Counted from the stretch's first letter, positions 7,967 to 15,276 are shown. The stretch: DNA of 64,000 bases from Gracilibacillus timonensis (GCF_900086715.1 NZ_FLKH01000012.1:2153805-2217804); one strand, 5' to 3'. Translations and numbers: made by a program. The notes: generated by a model from the letters alone, not told the origin.

Positions 7967-8444
7967 CGAGATGGACATGGAAAAATTGTTTATGACATAC
8001 AAAACGCCTATTTATCACTTTGTTTACCGCTACTGTCAGGATGAACAGCTTTGCTTAGATCTGGTGCAGGATACCTTTATTCGGTTTGAAAAATATCAGA
8101 AACAATTTGACGAGGAGAAATCCAGTATCAAGACCTACTTATTTCGTATGGCTTATCAGCTTATGATCAATCGGCTCAAAAGGCGCCAGCGATTAGAAAA
8201 AATATTGCCTTTTCTATACGCAGAATCACAAAGACACACTTTCTCACATGAGGATAAGCTAACTGTCCAGGCAGCTATACGACAACTTCCCGACGAGCAA
8301 AGGGCTGTCATTATATTAACCTACTATCACGATATGACTCAAAAGGATATTTCAGAAATTCTTGCTATTCCAATAGGTACCGTGAAGTCCAGGCTGCATA
8401 CGTCGCTAGGGAAATTAAAAATAGTATTGGAGGTAAGCGAATGA
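7953..8444 (+). CDS. ECF-type RNA polymerase sigma factor
   Basis: This 163-aa protein starts at the ATG 7953, overlapping the preceding gene. Region 2 is seen in YHFVYRYCQDEQLCLDLVQD and TFIRFEKYQ; region 4 in LPDEQRAVIILTYYHDMTQK followed by EILAIPIGTVKSRLH. It directs RNA polymerase to a dedicated promoter set. The next gene overlaps by four bases and encodes a one-helix protein of the kind that often holds such sigma factors inactive. Target promoters are not evident here. Confidence 0.9.
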   Translation: MNSTNEMDMEKLFMTYKTPIYHFVYRYCQDEQLCLDLVQDTFIRFEKYQKQFDEEKSSIKTYLFRMAYQLMINRLKRRQRLEKILPFLYAESQRHTFSHEDKLTVQAAIRQLPDEQRAVIILTYYHDMTQKDISEILAIPIGTVKSRLHTSLGKLKIVLEVSE

Positions 8445-8674
8445 GTAAAAGAGAGATTCCTCATGAACTTCGAGACAAGTTAGATGAATTTCACGTAGAA
8501 GTACCAGACATTACACAAAAAGATAAGTGGGGACGACTAGCGAATTGGATTTATGCCCCGGCACAGAATCCCGTAGAACTATGTAGGATCAAGGGGGATT
8601 CCTTCACACGTCTTACCGTTATGCCATTAATCGTGGTACTTATTGTGTTTTTTACACCCATTTTTTTATTTTGA
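8441..8674 (+). CDS. Putative anti-sigma factor, single membrane helix
   Basis: The 77-aa protein overlaps the sigma gene through ATGA. The first ~55 residues are soluble and charged, and residues ~57-77 form one membrane helix. This cytoplasmic-domain-plus-helix layout beside an ECF sigma gene resembles YxlC in the B. subtilis sigY operon. The anti-sigma role is inferred from position and topology, not from a recognised domain. Confidence 0.5.
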   Translation: MSKREIPHELRDKLDEFHVEVPDITQKDKWGRLANWIYAPAQNPVELCRIKGDSFTRLTVMPLIVVLIVFFTPIFLF

Positions 8675-8716
8675 GCTGCTTAGGATAACCTCACAAATGC
8701 TCTCAGGTAAACCATA

Positions 8717-8753
8717 AAATCCGGCTAGGCATTTTTATAACCAAGCCGGATTT
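8717..8753. terminator. Hairpin between convergent genes
   Basis: AAATCCGGCT (8717-8726) pairs perfectly with AGCCGGATTT (8744-8753). It lies between the sigma operon and the convergent small gene, and can serve both, though the T runs are short. Confidence 0.6.
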
Positions 8754-8766
8754 GTCTCACCATAGA

Positions 8767-9015
8767 TTATAAGTAAGCCTCCACAAGACTGCCAATAAAC
8801 ATCACTAGAAAAAAGCTGACACTCATCACCGCATTTAAAACAATTAATAAGGCACTTTTATTGAGTATCCCAAAGGTAATACCAATAGGACCTATCACAT
8901 ACGTTAGCATCCAAAACCCTGCACCTATTTGAAAAACCAGATTGGGTACCCATAACAAAACACAAGCTAAGAAACAAGACCATGAGATGATTTTAAACTT
9001 CTTCTCCCGAGGCAT
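8767..9015 (-). CDS. Small membrane protein, unknown
   Basis: The protein has 82 residues from the ATG at 9015, which follows AAAGGTGGTGCATAC; the longer frame to 9180 has no ribosome site. Two to three hydrophobic segments occupy most of the chain after a basic N-terminus (MPREKKFK). No family was recognised. A ComA-box-like palindrome lies 123 bp upstream at 9138-9153. Confidence 0.6.
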   Translation of the reverse strand: MPREKKFKIISWSCFLACVLLWVPNLVFQIGAGFWMLTYVIGPIGITFGILNKSALLIVLNAVMSVSFFLVMFIGSLVEAYL

Positions 9016-9137
9016 GTATGCACCACCTTTAGTCATGATAGAAAGCAAATTCTCATCATATGGATCGCTTTTTATATAACAAAATCTTATGAAAAGTGTA
9101 ACACAAAAATATACATTCGTGTCCCCTAAATAGTAGA

Positions 9138-9153
9138 TTGTGGAAAACCGCAA
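9138..9153 (-). promoter_or_regulatory. ComA-box-like palindrome
   Basis: TTGTGG-AAAA-CCGCAA differs from the B. subtilis ComA consensus TTGCGG-N4-CCGCAA at one position. It lies upstream of the membrane gene starting at 9015. A comA homologue is present in this window at 17345. Confidence 0.5.
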
Positions 9154-9203
9154 CAATGGCGGAAAATCCTCAGAAAACATTGGGTCTTTCCTAAGGGTGA
9201 AGA

Positions 9204-9683
9204 TTAGGACCTGGATTCCCTTAACTGTTTGATTATTTTCAGCTTTTCGCCATCTTTTTTATTTCGATAATGTACTCGATAACCATCTTGCGCAGATCTT
9301 TGATAAACCCTGTCATATTGCTCGAGATTCAATACTTTATATGTTATGTTTTCCTGTCGTTTTTCTTCTATTTCATCTATATTGATTTGTGCAAATTCAG
9401 TTAAATCTTCTATATAGGAAAAACCAATTTTATGTTTCCCATTGCAGAATTCATGCTCGTTCACGTCTTCTAAGTAATATCCCAAATTTTCGATTGCTTG
9501 TTTTAGTTTATTCCAATCTTCATTTAAATAGTTATGAGGAATTAATATATCAATATCCTTTGACTTAAAATCGATATTAGTTATCATTCCTAAGCCGAGT
9601 GAACCGTATAATAGCGGACTTATTCCGAATTCATTATTTAAATGCTTGGCAATGGATAAAAATTCTTTAAATAAGGTGTTCAT
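9204..9683 (-). CDS. Nucleotidyltransferase-fold protein
   Basis: This 159-aa protein carries the minimal nucleotidyltransferase signature GSLGLG followed by DIDIL, giving the metal-binding Asp pair. It starts at the ATG 9683, nine bases behind AGGAG; an in-frame ATG two codons earlier is too close. Such proteins transfer nucleotides to small molecules or partner proteins. No partner HEPN gene lies beside it and the substrate is unknown. Confidence 0.65.
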   Translation of the reverse strand: MNTLFKEFLSIAKHLNNEFGISPLLYGSLGLGMITNIDFKSKDIDILIPHNYLNEDWNKLKQAIENLGYYLEDVNEHEFCNGKHKIGFSYIEDLTEFAQINIDEIEEKRQENITYKVLNLEQYDRVYQRSAQDGYRVHYRNKKDGEKLKIIKQLRESRS

Positions 9684-9730
9684 TTTCATCTTCTCCTGTT
9701 TTTGAGACCTTTAATGAGTAACAAGGGTAG

Positions 9731-9871
9731 TCACTCCCTTACATCACCGAATAGAGTTTCTGTCTGATCATCGTCATCGTTATTTAGGTTTTCCGCTGCC
9801 AGAACTGCTTCTTCCATTAATTGTTCTACTACTGGTCTGACCTTAGCTTTTGCCCTCCGAAATTCATCCAT
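9731..9871 (-). pseudogene. Acidic ORF, probable gene remnant
   Basis: A minus-strand frame of 46 codons reads MDEFRRAKAKVRPVVEQLME and ends in an Asp-rich tail and a TGA. Readable sequence continues upstream of this ATG for ~14 codons to a stop. There is no clear ribosome site. The charged, helix-like composition looks protein-coding, but no family was recognised. It is probably the 3' remnant of a lost gene. Confidence 0.35.
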
Positions 9872-10219
9872 CAAATCTGGGCCTTCAAAGCCTTGGCTAA
9901 TTCTGCAATTAAGTAGTTACCTGTAAATCAAAAGTAATTTCGTTCTAGGTCGATTTAACAGCTTAGAAAATGGTATAATCATAGGACAATAGCTTAAAAA
10001 CCATAAAAAATAAAATCCACCCTTGAGTTCTCGGCTCATTAATAGGGTGGAAATACTCTGAAATTGTGCCAGCCCCCTTGTAGGGAACAAGGCTATTGTA
10101 GGACTTAAGGTGCGCAAACGCCTTTGCTCTTTTTTAATTTATTCAATTTCTAACATTAGTATACCCTTTTTTTGGCTCTGTTAAACTAAAATAGAAACGA
10201 CAGGCTGCATGTTCAAATA
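9872..10219. other. AT-rich non-coding stretch
   Basis: No gene with a ribosome site was found here. A 66-codon minus-strand frame (9917-10117) lacks start signals and has a biased, improbable composition. Confidence 0.5.
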
Positions 10220-10297
10220 TCACTTGGTCAAAAAGCCTATACTTAGCAATATAATAGCAATAATAAGCCAAATAAGCGCTACCTTGTTTTTACCCAT
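10220..10297 (-). CDS. 25-aa single-helix membrane peptide
   Basis: The ATG at 10297 follows a perfect AAGGAGG with a seven-base spacer (TTAACAC). The peptide is MGKNK, then ~16 hydrophobic residues (VALIWLIIAIILLSIGF), then LTK and TGA. The strong ribosome site and clean membrane helix support expression. It is the shortest member of a minus-strand string of small membrane proteins; function unknown. Confidence 0.6.
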   Translation of the reverse strand: MGKNKVALIWLIIAIILLSIGFLTK

Positions 10298-10353
10298 GTG
10301 TTAACCTCCTTCAGCGCTACAGTCAACCTCGTGCAATGCTCTTGCATTCTGAT

Positions 10354-10524
10354 TCAAGGGTTTTGATTTTTCCTGCTGAATACCACCAAGCAAATCGCCA
10401 GCAGATTTAAAGCCAGCATAACGCCATAATACCAATTAGCTGTATCTGTGATGTATTCCTCTAAATAACGAAGCCCATTTAAAACCAAAATAATGACTAA
10501 AACAACATATACTTTCGTTTTCAT
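10354..10524 (-). CDS. Small membrane protein, unknown
   Basis: The protein has 56 residues from the ATG at 10524 behind AACGGAGTTGCTTAC; the longer frame to 10566 contains the ribosome site. Two hydrophobic helices (near residues 3-17 and 33-50) flank a short acidic loop containing YLEEYITD. It follows the 124-aa membrane gene on the same strand. No family was recognised. Confidence 0.6.
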   Translation of the reverse strand: MKTKVYVVLVIILVLNGLRYLEEYITDTANWYYGVMLALNLLAICLVVFSRKNQNP

Positions 10525-10569
10525 GTAAGCAACTCCGTTTCTTTTGTCAGGAAAAAATAACGGCAAACT

Positions 10570-10944
10570 TCAAGCAGAAGAGGTCATGCGTAAATAGAAT
10601 GTTCCGATCATGGATGAGCTATATATCATAAGCAGCAATAGCGCTAAGACAAACCCCGCTTCCAGTTGGATAAAGAAATAATGAATGACAATAAATATAA
10701 TAAGCAGAGAATAGATCAATCGAAGGGTTAGATCATGGGCTTTTCGCTCCAACAGCGGGTGATTTTCATCAGCTTTTTGGTCCTTTGGTTTCCCAATCAG
10801 CGTGTTGTCGTCCATCGTAATACCGAGTAAGATCAATCCGAAAACAAATATGTACAGTTTTTGGGACAAAAAATAAATGGACGATACAGCAATGAGTATT
10901 GGAAACCATAAGCTCATCACGTTTGTTAAGAATTTATTAGACAT
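10570..10944 (-). CDS. Membrane protein with four predicted helices, unknown
   Basis: This 124-aa protein has four hydrophobic segments arranged as two hairpins, near residues 10-28, 30-45, 75-90 and 93-112, joined by a charged loop (GKPKDQKADENHP). No family was recognised. It sits in the minus-strand run of small membrane genes between 8.7 and 12.4 kb. Confidence 0.6.
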   Translation of the reverse strand: MSNKFLTNVMSLWFPILIAVSSIYFLSQKLYIFVFGLILLGITMDDNTLIGKPKDQKADENHPLLERKAHDLTLRLIYSLLIIFIVIHYFFIQLEAGFVLALLLLMIYSSSMIGTFYLRMTSSA

Positions 10945-10988
10945 GATAACATTACCTCATTTTCCTGTTTTTCGCTTGGCCAGGCTTC

Positions 10989-11396
10989 TTATAGAGAGCT
11001 TTTAGCATTAGCTAGTATCTTATCTTTCTTTTGGTTCTTCTTGGTCTTTTTTTGGATGGATATGCGTAGCTCTTGATTAATATGTAAACCACTGGGACGG
11101 TAATAAAAATGTTGAATAACCAATGATAATCGATATATCTTGATAGGAAGTGTTCTGCAAATAAAGCTATTTAGACTATTCGTAGTAACATGAATTCTCC
11201 TGTTCGGCTGTGGGTGCTCATGTCTTTCACCTCTATCATGAGTTTTGTTGAAGCTGACTCTAATGGACAAGCCGCAAAGAATGAATAAAATAAATATATA
11301 CCCCGAACTCACATAAAAAAAGAATGGTAAAGCGACAATTACGATAAGTAGAATCAAACCAATGATAAAAAGGAGTCTATTTTGCATACGCAACAT
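10989..11396 (-). CDS. Membrane protein with a probably aberrant C-terminus
   Basis: The start at 11396 follows AAAAGGAGTGAGT. Residues ~8-45 form two membrane helices. After about residue 60 the frame reads through what looks like a different gene. The +1 frame over 11012-11221 encodes a far more protein-like sequence with its own ribosome site. The last ~75 residues here are thus probably not native, and the gene may be the truncated first member of a broken pair. Confidence 0.45.
   Translation of the reverse strand: MLRMQNRLLFIIGLILLIVIVALPFFFYVSSGYIFILFILCGLSIRVSFNKTHDRGERHEHPQPNRRIHVTTNSLNSFICRTLPIKIYRLSLVIQHFYYRPSGLHINQELRISIQKKTKKNQKKDKILANAKSSL
11012..11221 (-). pseudogene. Broken membrane-protein gene overlapping the previous frame
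   Basis: An ATG at 11221 follows AGAGGTGAAAGAC and reads MSTHSRTGEFMLLRIV, then TAA at 11171-11173. The same frame continues with IALFAEHFLSRYIDYHWLFN, a hydrophobic helix and a lysine/arginine-rich tail to TAG at 11012. The helix-plus-basic-tail pattern is coherent only if the internal TAA is a mutation, so this looks like a gene with a premature stop at codon 17. Confidence 0.5.
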
Positions 11397-11573
11397 ACTC
11401 ACTCCTTTTGCCGAACTTTATGTACTAGATTGCTTTTTTGGAATAATCGTTTGGACACTACATGAGCCATCCAAGTTCCAAGGCAAAGAAAATGGATGTT
11501 TTTATGTTGCATAAATGTTTTTCTTTGTTTTGCAGTCCCCATTAAATCATATCACATCTTTGTAGGGTATTCT

Positions 11574-11609
11574 CCGCAAAATTTATGTGCTTTTTTCGGA
11601 AAACCGAAA
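11574..11609. promoter_or_regulatory. ComA-box-like palindrome with extra half site
   Basis: TTTCGG-AAAA-CCGAAA (11594-11609) is a perfect palindrome. A half site CCGCAA (11574-11579) lies 14 bases away, the same gap as between the palindrome and third half site at 13967-14002. It is ~200 bp upstream of the minus-strand gene starting at 11396. Confidence 0.45.
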
Positions 11610-11630
11610 TACTTTATCTTCGGAAAAAAG

Positions 11631-11664
11631 AACGCCAGGATTCTCGTGGAATGTTACTGGCGTT
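11631..11664. terminator. Hairpin, possible terminator
   Basis: AACGCCAG (11631-11638) pairs with CTGGCGTT (11657-11664), followed by TTATAA. It lies between gene groups, with no obvious plus-strand gene upstream. Confidence 0.35.
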
Positions 11665-11784
11665 TTATAAAGATAGTAAGTTGTCTTATGGAAAAGAATT
11701 CCGCTGATCAATAAGGTTCATTAATAGCTTCCCAGAAAAACGAGTGATGCAAGGTCATCAGTGTGCTGAGAGCTACCTTATGTC

Positions 11785-11931
11785 TTACTCTGATTTACTT
11801 AGGTACCCATATATAACAAACACTAATCCAATAACTCCAATAGTAAGTGATACGAAATCCATTCCATAGCTACATAACTGAAATAGGATTGAAAAAAGGA
11901 GTATGCCAGTACCAAACTGTAATTTTTTCAT
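11785..11931 (-). CDS. Small two-helix membrane protein, unknown
   Basis: The protein has 48 residues from the ATG at 11931, behind AAAAGGATATTGAAC; the longer frame to 11997 overlaps the lipoprotein gene and has no site. Two hydrophobic helices cover most of the chain after MKKLQFG. It is 22 bases downstream of the lipoprotein gene and probably co-transcribed with it. No family was recognised. Confidence 0.55.
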   Translation of the reverse strand: MKKLQFGTGILLFSILFQLCSYGMDFVSLTIGVIGLVFVIYGYLSKSE

Positions 11932-11953
11932 GTTCAATATCCTTTTCCCTCTA

Positions 11954-12415
11954 TCATAAGGAATCTTTATAGATAACACTAAAATCATCGACAACACTGT
12001 GATGATTTTCTTCTGTCACAAGATCAAAGTAATAATCAGAATTTGGCACAGAGAAACTCCCCTTCTTTGTATCGGAAGTTATAATGAGTAGGTAGTCTTG
12101 TTCTTCTATAGGAATCTCGAATGTTGCACCAGTAGTGTTATTTAATGCGATATTAGCCGTTAGTTTGCGGGGAACAAATCCCTCTTCTTGCTCTTTTATG
12201 TCACCTGCAAAAAAGGTCTCATTATTTTCAGCGAAAAAGAGTTGCTGATCATCAGTTGTGTGGATCAGTACTATGAAACCACTAATTTGATATTGGTTAA
12301 AAATATTATGAATAGCGGCTTGTTGCGTCTGATAAGTTTTTTCGTTGTTTTCCTCTGTTGTACAACCATTTAGTAACAGAAATAAAATGAGCGAAAATAA
12401 AATAGTCTTTTTCAT
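11954..12415 (-). CDS. Putative lipoprotein, unknown
   Basis: This 153-aa protein has a type II signal peptide: basic start MKKT, a hydrophobic core and the lipobox LLNGC at residues 14-18. The mature part is acidic and mixed alpha/beta with no recognised domain. It would be lipid-anchored on the outer face of the membrane. It heads a two-gene unit with the 48-aa membrane protein. Confidence 0.65.
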   Translation of the reverse strand: MKKTILFSLILFLLLNGCTTEENNEKTYQTQQAAIHNIFNQYQISGFIVLIHTTDDQQLFFAENNETFFAGDIKEQEEGFVPRKLTANIALNNTTGATFEIPIEEQDYLLIITSDTKKGSFSVPNSDYYFDLVTEENHHSVVDDFSVIYKDSL

Positions 12416-13038
12416 ATCATCACCTATTTTTTGAATTTTCGGAATGCGATTATCAAGTATTATAAATATTAATATGATATTATGATCTATGTATTATAAT
12501 TGTGAAATATTACTAATAATTGGTGATTCATTATGTAACCAGTTCTGAGAGTCTTTCATATTACAAACTAAAATAAACATCCTTAGGTAGAATATTACTA
12601 ATAGAAATTGCTCAGGTCCACAACAAATTGAATTTCTTGTTTTTCATCAAACTTTTTAAGCATCCACTAAGAGTTAAGCTTCCTCGCTATTTAGTATCGG
12701 AGCGGAAGAGAGTTTGGGAGGTTTTATATGGAGATGCTCCATGTCAAACCGACTACAGTTCTATCTTTTGGTTATGTTTTCAACATCAAATAGCGAGGAA
12801 CCATATATTGTAACGTATTAGATACAGTATTATTGAAATATTTGTCATTTGATGATAATGATATTTATTAACAATAGTACTTGCAGTCTGTAGTATGCTC
12901 AATAATAAAGGCAACAACTTGCCATTTTTAACCTAAAATTGTTAATGAAGCACTTTATTATAAGGGTTTGGCAAGTTGTTGTATATAAATATATCTTTTT
13001 TGAGATTATTAACCTAAATTTAAGAATTTTTTCTTTGA
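12416..13038. other. AT-rich intergenic stretch
   Basis: No supported gene was found. A 61-codon plus frame at 12628 lacks a ribosome site. The only clear structure is the 13-bp inverted repeat at 12912-12981. Confidence 0.5.
12912..12981. repeat. 70-bp unit bounded by 13-bp inverted repeats
   Basis: CAACAACTTGCCA (12912-12924) and TGGCAAGTTGTTG (12969-12981) are perfectly inverted around a 44-base AT-rich core. It lies just downstream of the secreted-protein gene on the minus strand. It could be a long-loop terminator or a tiny mobile-element remnant. Confidence 0.5.
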
Positions 13039-13734
13039 TTAAAATTGTACAAAGAATGTACCATCCGGTTGTCCGTTAGCAGTTTTTTTCGGTGAATCTG
13101 CATAAACATACCTATTACTTATTACTGTGTTTCCATTATATGTTTTTACATAACCATAAGTTCTGTTGAGATATGGAAAGAATCTAACATGACCATTCTT
13201 TCCAGAAGGTATTGTCATATTGTAACTTGTACTTCTAGTAACTGATTTGTTCCAGGAAAAAGATGCTCCTGCTCTTATTACTGGATGCCCATAGTTTAAA
13301 CTGAAAGATTCTGAAATACTCCACCCCTTACTAACTGATATGGAACAATCAGATCCACTGGAAGGACATGCTAAATCTGCGCTTACTTTTTTACTACTCC
13401 CGATTCTATTCAATGTTCCTGTTTGATTAAATACATAGACAAATGGGAGTGCATTAGGAGAAATCTCTTCATTTTTAACGATCTCTTTTCTATTTTCATC
13501 AATATTCTTTTCTTTTTCCTGTTCTTCAAATAATTGCTTAAGTTCTTCGAGAGATAAGTTGTTTGAATTACCATTAGTAACTTGTACTCCATCAATATAC
13601 TTGTCTCCTGTTTCTGTATCTAACACATAATCATTTTCAATAACAAAACGGTCTGTTTCGGAACCAAATACTTGTTGCGAAAAAAGTACTGAGAAAGACA
13701 ATAGTAATACAATAGTAAATAAAACTTTTTTCAT
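13039..13734 (-). CDS. Secreted protein, unknown
   Basis: This 231-aa protein has a clear signal peptide (MKKVLFTIVLLLSFSVLFSQ, cleavage near residue 24), then a charged ~75-residue propeptide-like region with a coiled-coil stretch. The C-terminal ~140-aa beta-rich domain contains the pair CPSSGSDC. Serine/threonine-rich alternating strands suggest a beta-sandwich like that of secreted toxins or inhibitors, but no family was recognised. It begins behind GAAAGGAGTTCC. A ComA-box-like site lies ~230 bp upstream and a -10-spanning inverted repeat ~75-105 bp upstream. Confidence 0.6.
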   Translation of the reverse strand: MKKVLFTIVLLLSFSVLFSQQVFGSETDRFVIENDYVLDTETGDKYIDGVQVTNGNSNNLSLEELKQLFEEQEKEKNIDENRKEIVKNEEISPNALPFVYVFNQTGTLNRIGSSKKVSADLACPSSGSDCSISVSKGWSISESFSLNYGHPVIRAGASFSWNKSVTRSTSYNMTIPSGKNGHVRFFPYLNRTYGYVKTYNGNTVISNRYVYADSPKKTANGQPDGTFFVQF

Positions 13735-13806
13735 TTTTAGGAACTCCTTTCAAAAATGATCTTTCAAACATAATCCATTAAAATTTTTCTACCACCATAA
13801 AACTTT

Positions 13807-13841
13807 TTAGACAAACAATTATACTTTAAGCATTTGTCTAA
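13807..13841 (-). promoter_or_regulatory. Inverted repeat around a -10 box of the secreted-protein gene
   Basis: TTAGACAAA (13807-13815) and TTTGTCTAA (13833-13841) are perfect 9-bp arms. The minus-strand TATAAT (13818-13823) lies inside the loop. A good -35 is not seen, so the promoter may need an activator. Confidence 0.5.
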
Positions 13842-13966
13842 TATTAAATCATAACCTGTGCAGATAATCCCAAAAAGTAATAACAAGATTGAGGGCCCAT
13901 CAACCTTACTAAAAGCCTAACATAAATATATGCCTTTGTAACCACAACCCAACACCCATTTTTACT

Positions 13967-14002
13967 TGTCGGAAAACCGCAATCCTGACGTAAAAACCGC
14001 AA
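13967..14002. promoter_or_regulatory. ComA-box-like site with third half site upstream of comQ
   Basis: TGTCGG-AAAA-CCGCAA (13967-13982), 14 bases, then CCGCAA (13997-14002). Two inverted half sites plus a third half site match the tripartite layout described for B. subtilis ComA targets. It lies 115 bp before the comQ-like start and ~230 bp before the divergent secreted-protein gene, so either or both could be targets. Confidence 0.55.
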
Positions 14003-14080
14003 AAAAGCAAGAAATTGTCATTTCCACAAGAAAGAAATCTAGTTATTGGGTATTTTTCTCAGAATAAGGTGTGCAAAAGA

Positions 14081-14108
14081 CCTAATATATGTTATGGTAG
14101 ATATTAGG
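14081..14108 (+). promoter_or_regulatory. Inverted repeat covering the comQ ribosome site
   Basis: CCTAATAT (14081-14088) and ATATTAGG (14101-14108) are perfect arms. The second overlaps the AGGTGG ribosome site five bases before the ATG, so a folded transcript would reduce translation. Confidence 0.45.
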
Positions 14109-14116
14109 TGGTATAA

Positions 14117-15025
14117 ATGGATAAAGAACCATTACAAGAGATGGCAAAGGTGATTATTGATAGAGGCTTTTCAGAAGATAGTATGAAGGTCTTAGCCAAT
14201 CGTTATGTTACCTACAAATTTGCTGAATCGCTGGAATTTGCAAGAATAGCAGGTATTCATTATGATATTTTTCGAACAAATCAAGATCAGCAGGAAAAAG
14301 TAAAAGTATTGACCATCGTTGAACTGCTTATACTGGCGGGAGATATTATGGATGACATTCAGGATCAAGATGCCCATGAGAATGTACCTTGGTCTCAAGT
14401 AGAAGATAGCTATAATTTCAATATAGTTGTAGGAATCATCCTTATTTGTTTACAAGAAGTGTCAGAATTTGGCAGAGGTCAACCGCAGGCAGACATTTAT
14501 CAGCTTCTTTTGCAATCGATTAATGGGCAACAGATAGACTTGCAGAATGAACTACTCACTGAAGATGATTATTTCCATATGTGCTTTTTGAAATCGGGTT
14601 CATTAATCGCTATAGCATGTCTACTTGGTGCAGGGCATATCGAAGAATCCATTAGTGAAAAGATAAAAGCGTACGCCAATTATTTAGGCGTCATTTTTCA
14701 ATTGCGAAATGATGTGAACGATATGGAGGAAGGATTCAGCAAAAATGATCTATTACATAAGAAAAGAACCTTACCGATTCTATATTACTTGAATACTGAC
14801 AATCAGGCATATACAGTGATTCAGGATTATTACCTAAACAGTTCATCCAATCAGGATGTTTCTATCGTTCATCGGGATTTGATGAATGAAGACGCATTGC
14901 TCTATTGTACTGTTGTGGAAAAAGTGTTTATCCGTAAGTTTCATCAAGCAGTGGAGCAACTGGGTTTATCATCAATACAGGAAGAGCGATTATTACAGAT
15001 TGCAACGGTTGCGGAGAATGGATGA
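14117..15025 (+). CDS. comQ: ComQ-like isoprenyl diphosphate synthase / pheromone-modifying enzyme
   Basis: This 302-aa all-helical polyprenyl-synthase fold has a first aspartate motif DDIQD (residues 79-83) and a second NDVND (198-202) instead of DDxxD. ComQ proteins show the same weakening of the second motif; they prenylate a tryptophan of the ComX peptide. Position directly before a ComP-like kinase and ComA-like regulator supports ComQ over a housekeeping synthase. The pheromone gene expected immediately downstream on the same strand is missing; a candidate lies on the other strand. Confidence 0.8.
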   Translation: MDKEPLQEMAKVIIDRGFSEDSMKVLANRYVTYKFAESLEFARIAGIHYDIFRTNQDQQEKVKVLTIVELLILAGDIMDDIQDQDAHENVPWSQVEDSYNFNIVVGIILICLQEVSEFGRGQPQADIYQLLLQSINGQQIDLQNELLTEDDYFHMCFLKSGSLIAIACLLGAGHIEESISEKIKAYANYLGVIFQLRNDVNDMEEGFSKNDLLHKKRTLPILYYLNTDNQAYTVIQDYYLNSSSNQDVSIVHRDLMNEDALLYCTVVEKVFIRKFHQAVEQLGLSSIQEERLLQIATVAENG

Positions 15026-15090
15026 ATGTATACATGAGCATTGTTAAGAGGAGTACAATCATTGCACCCCTTTTCGAAAGCGTAATTATT

Positions 15091-15276
15091 TTAAGACCAA
15101 AGGTTAGGAGTGGGTTCACTGTTGTTTTTTTCAACTGTTACGACATTTTCAATAAATTTACAATCTTCTGTCGTCAGCTCTAAATTCACTTTGATATTGT
15201 GATTATTAACATTTTTCCATAGGTTAAGACTGGATGACTTTTTATCTAACTTTTCGTGAACTAGTTCCATAATCAT
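15091..15276 (-). CDS. Candidate pheromone precursor, antisense in the comQ-comP gap
   Basis: This 61-aa ORF lies convergent to comQ and antiparallel to comP. Its ATG at 15276 follows AGGAGGTAGATTAA, an excellent ribosome site. The C-terminus is SEPTPNLWS, with tryptophan one residue from the end; NLW also occurs at residues 18-20. ComX precursors are ~55-65 aa, cysteine-poor and carry the modified Trp near the C-terminus, so size, place and Trp fit. The N-terminus does not match the usual ComX pattern, and known comX genes lie on the comQ strand. The function is therefore an inference. Confidence 0.5.
   Translation of the reverse strand: MIMELVHEKLDKKSSSLNLWKNVNNHNIKVNLELTTEDCKFIENVVTVEKNNSEPTPNLWS

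Noticed and set aside
9917..10117. 66-codon minus ORF
   Set aside because: No ribosome site and no resemblance to a protein family.
11496..11714. 72-codon plus ORF
   Set aside because: It runs through a ComA-like palindrome and a hairpin and has no ribosome site.
12628..12813. 61-codon plus ORF in AT-rich DNA
   Set aside because: No start signals; expected by chance in such sequence.
15022..15183. Plus-strand 53-codon ORF overlapping the comQ stop by ATGA, the expected place for comX
   Set aside because: Its sequence lacks a C-terminal tryptophan and any ComX character, and its main part is the mirror of the better-supported minus-strand ORF.
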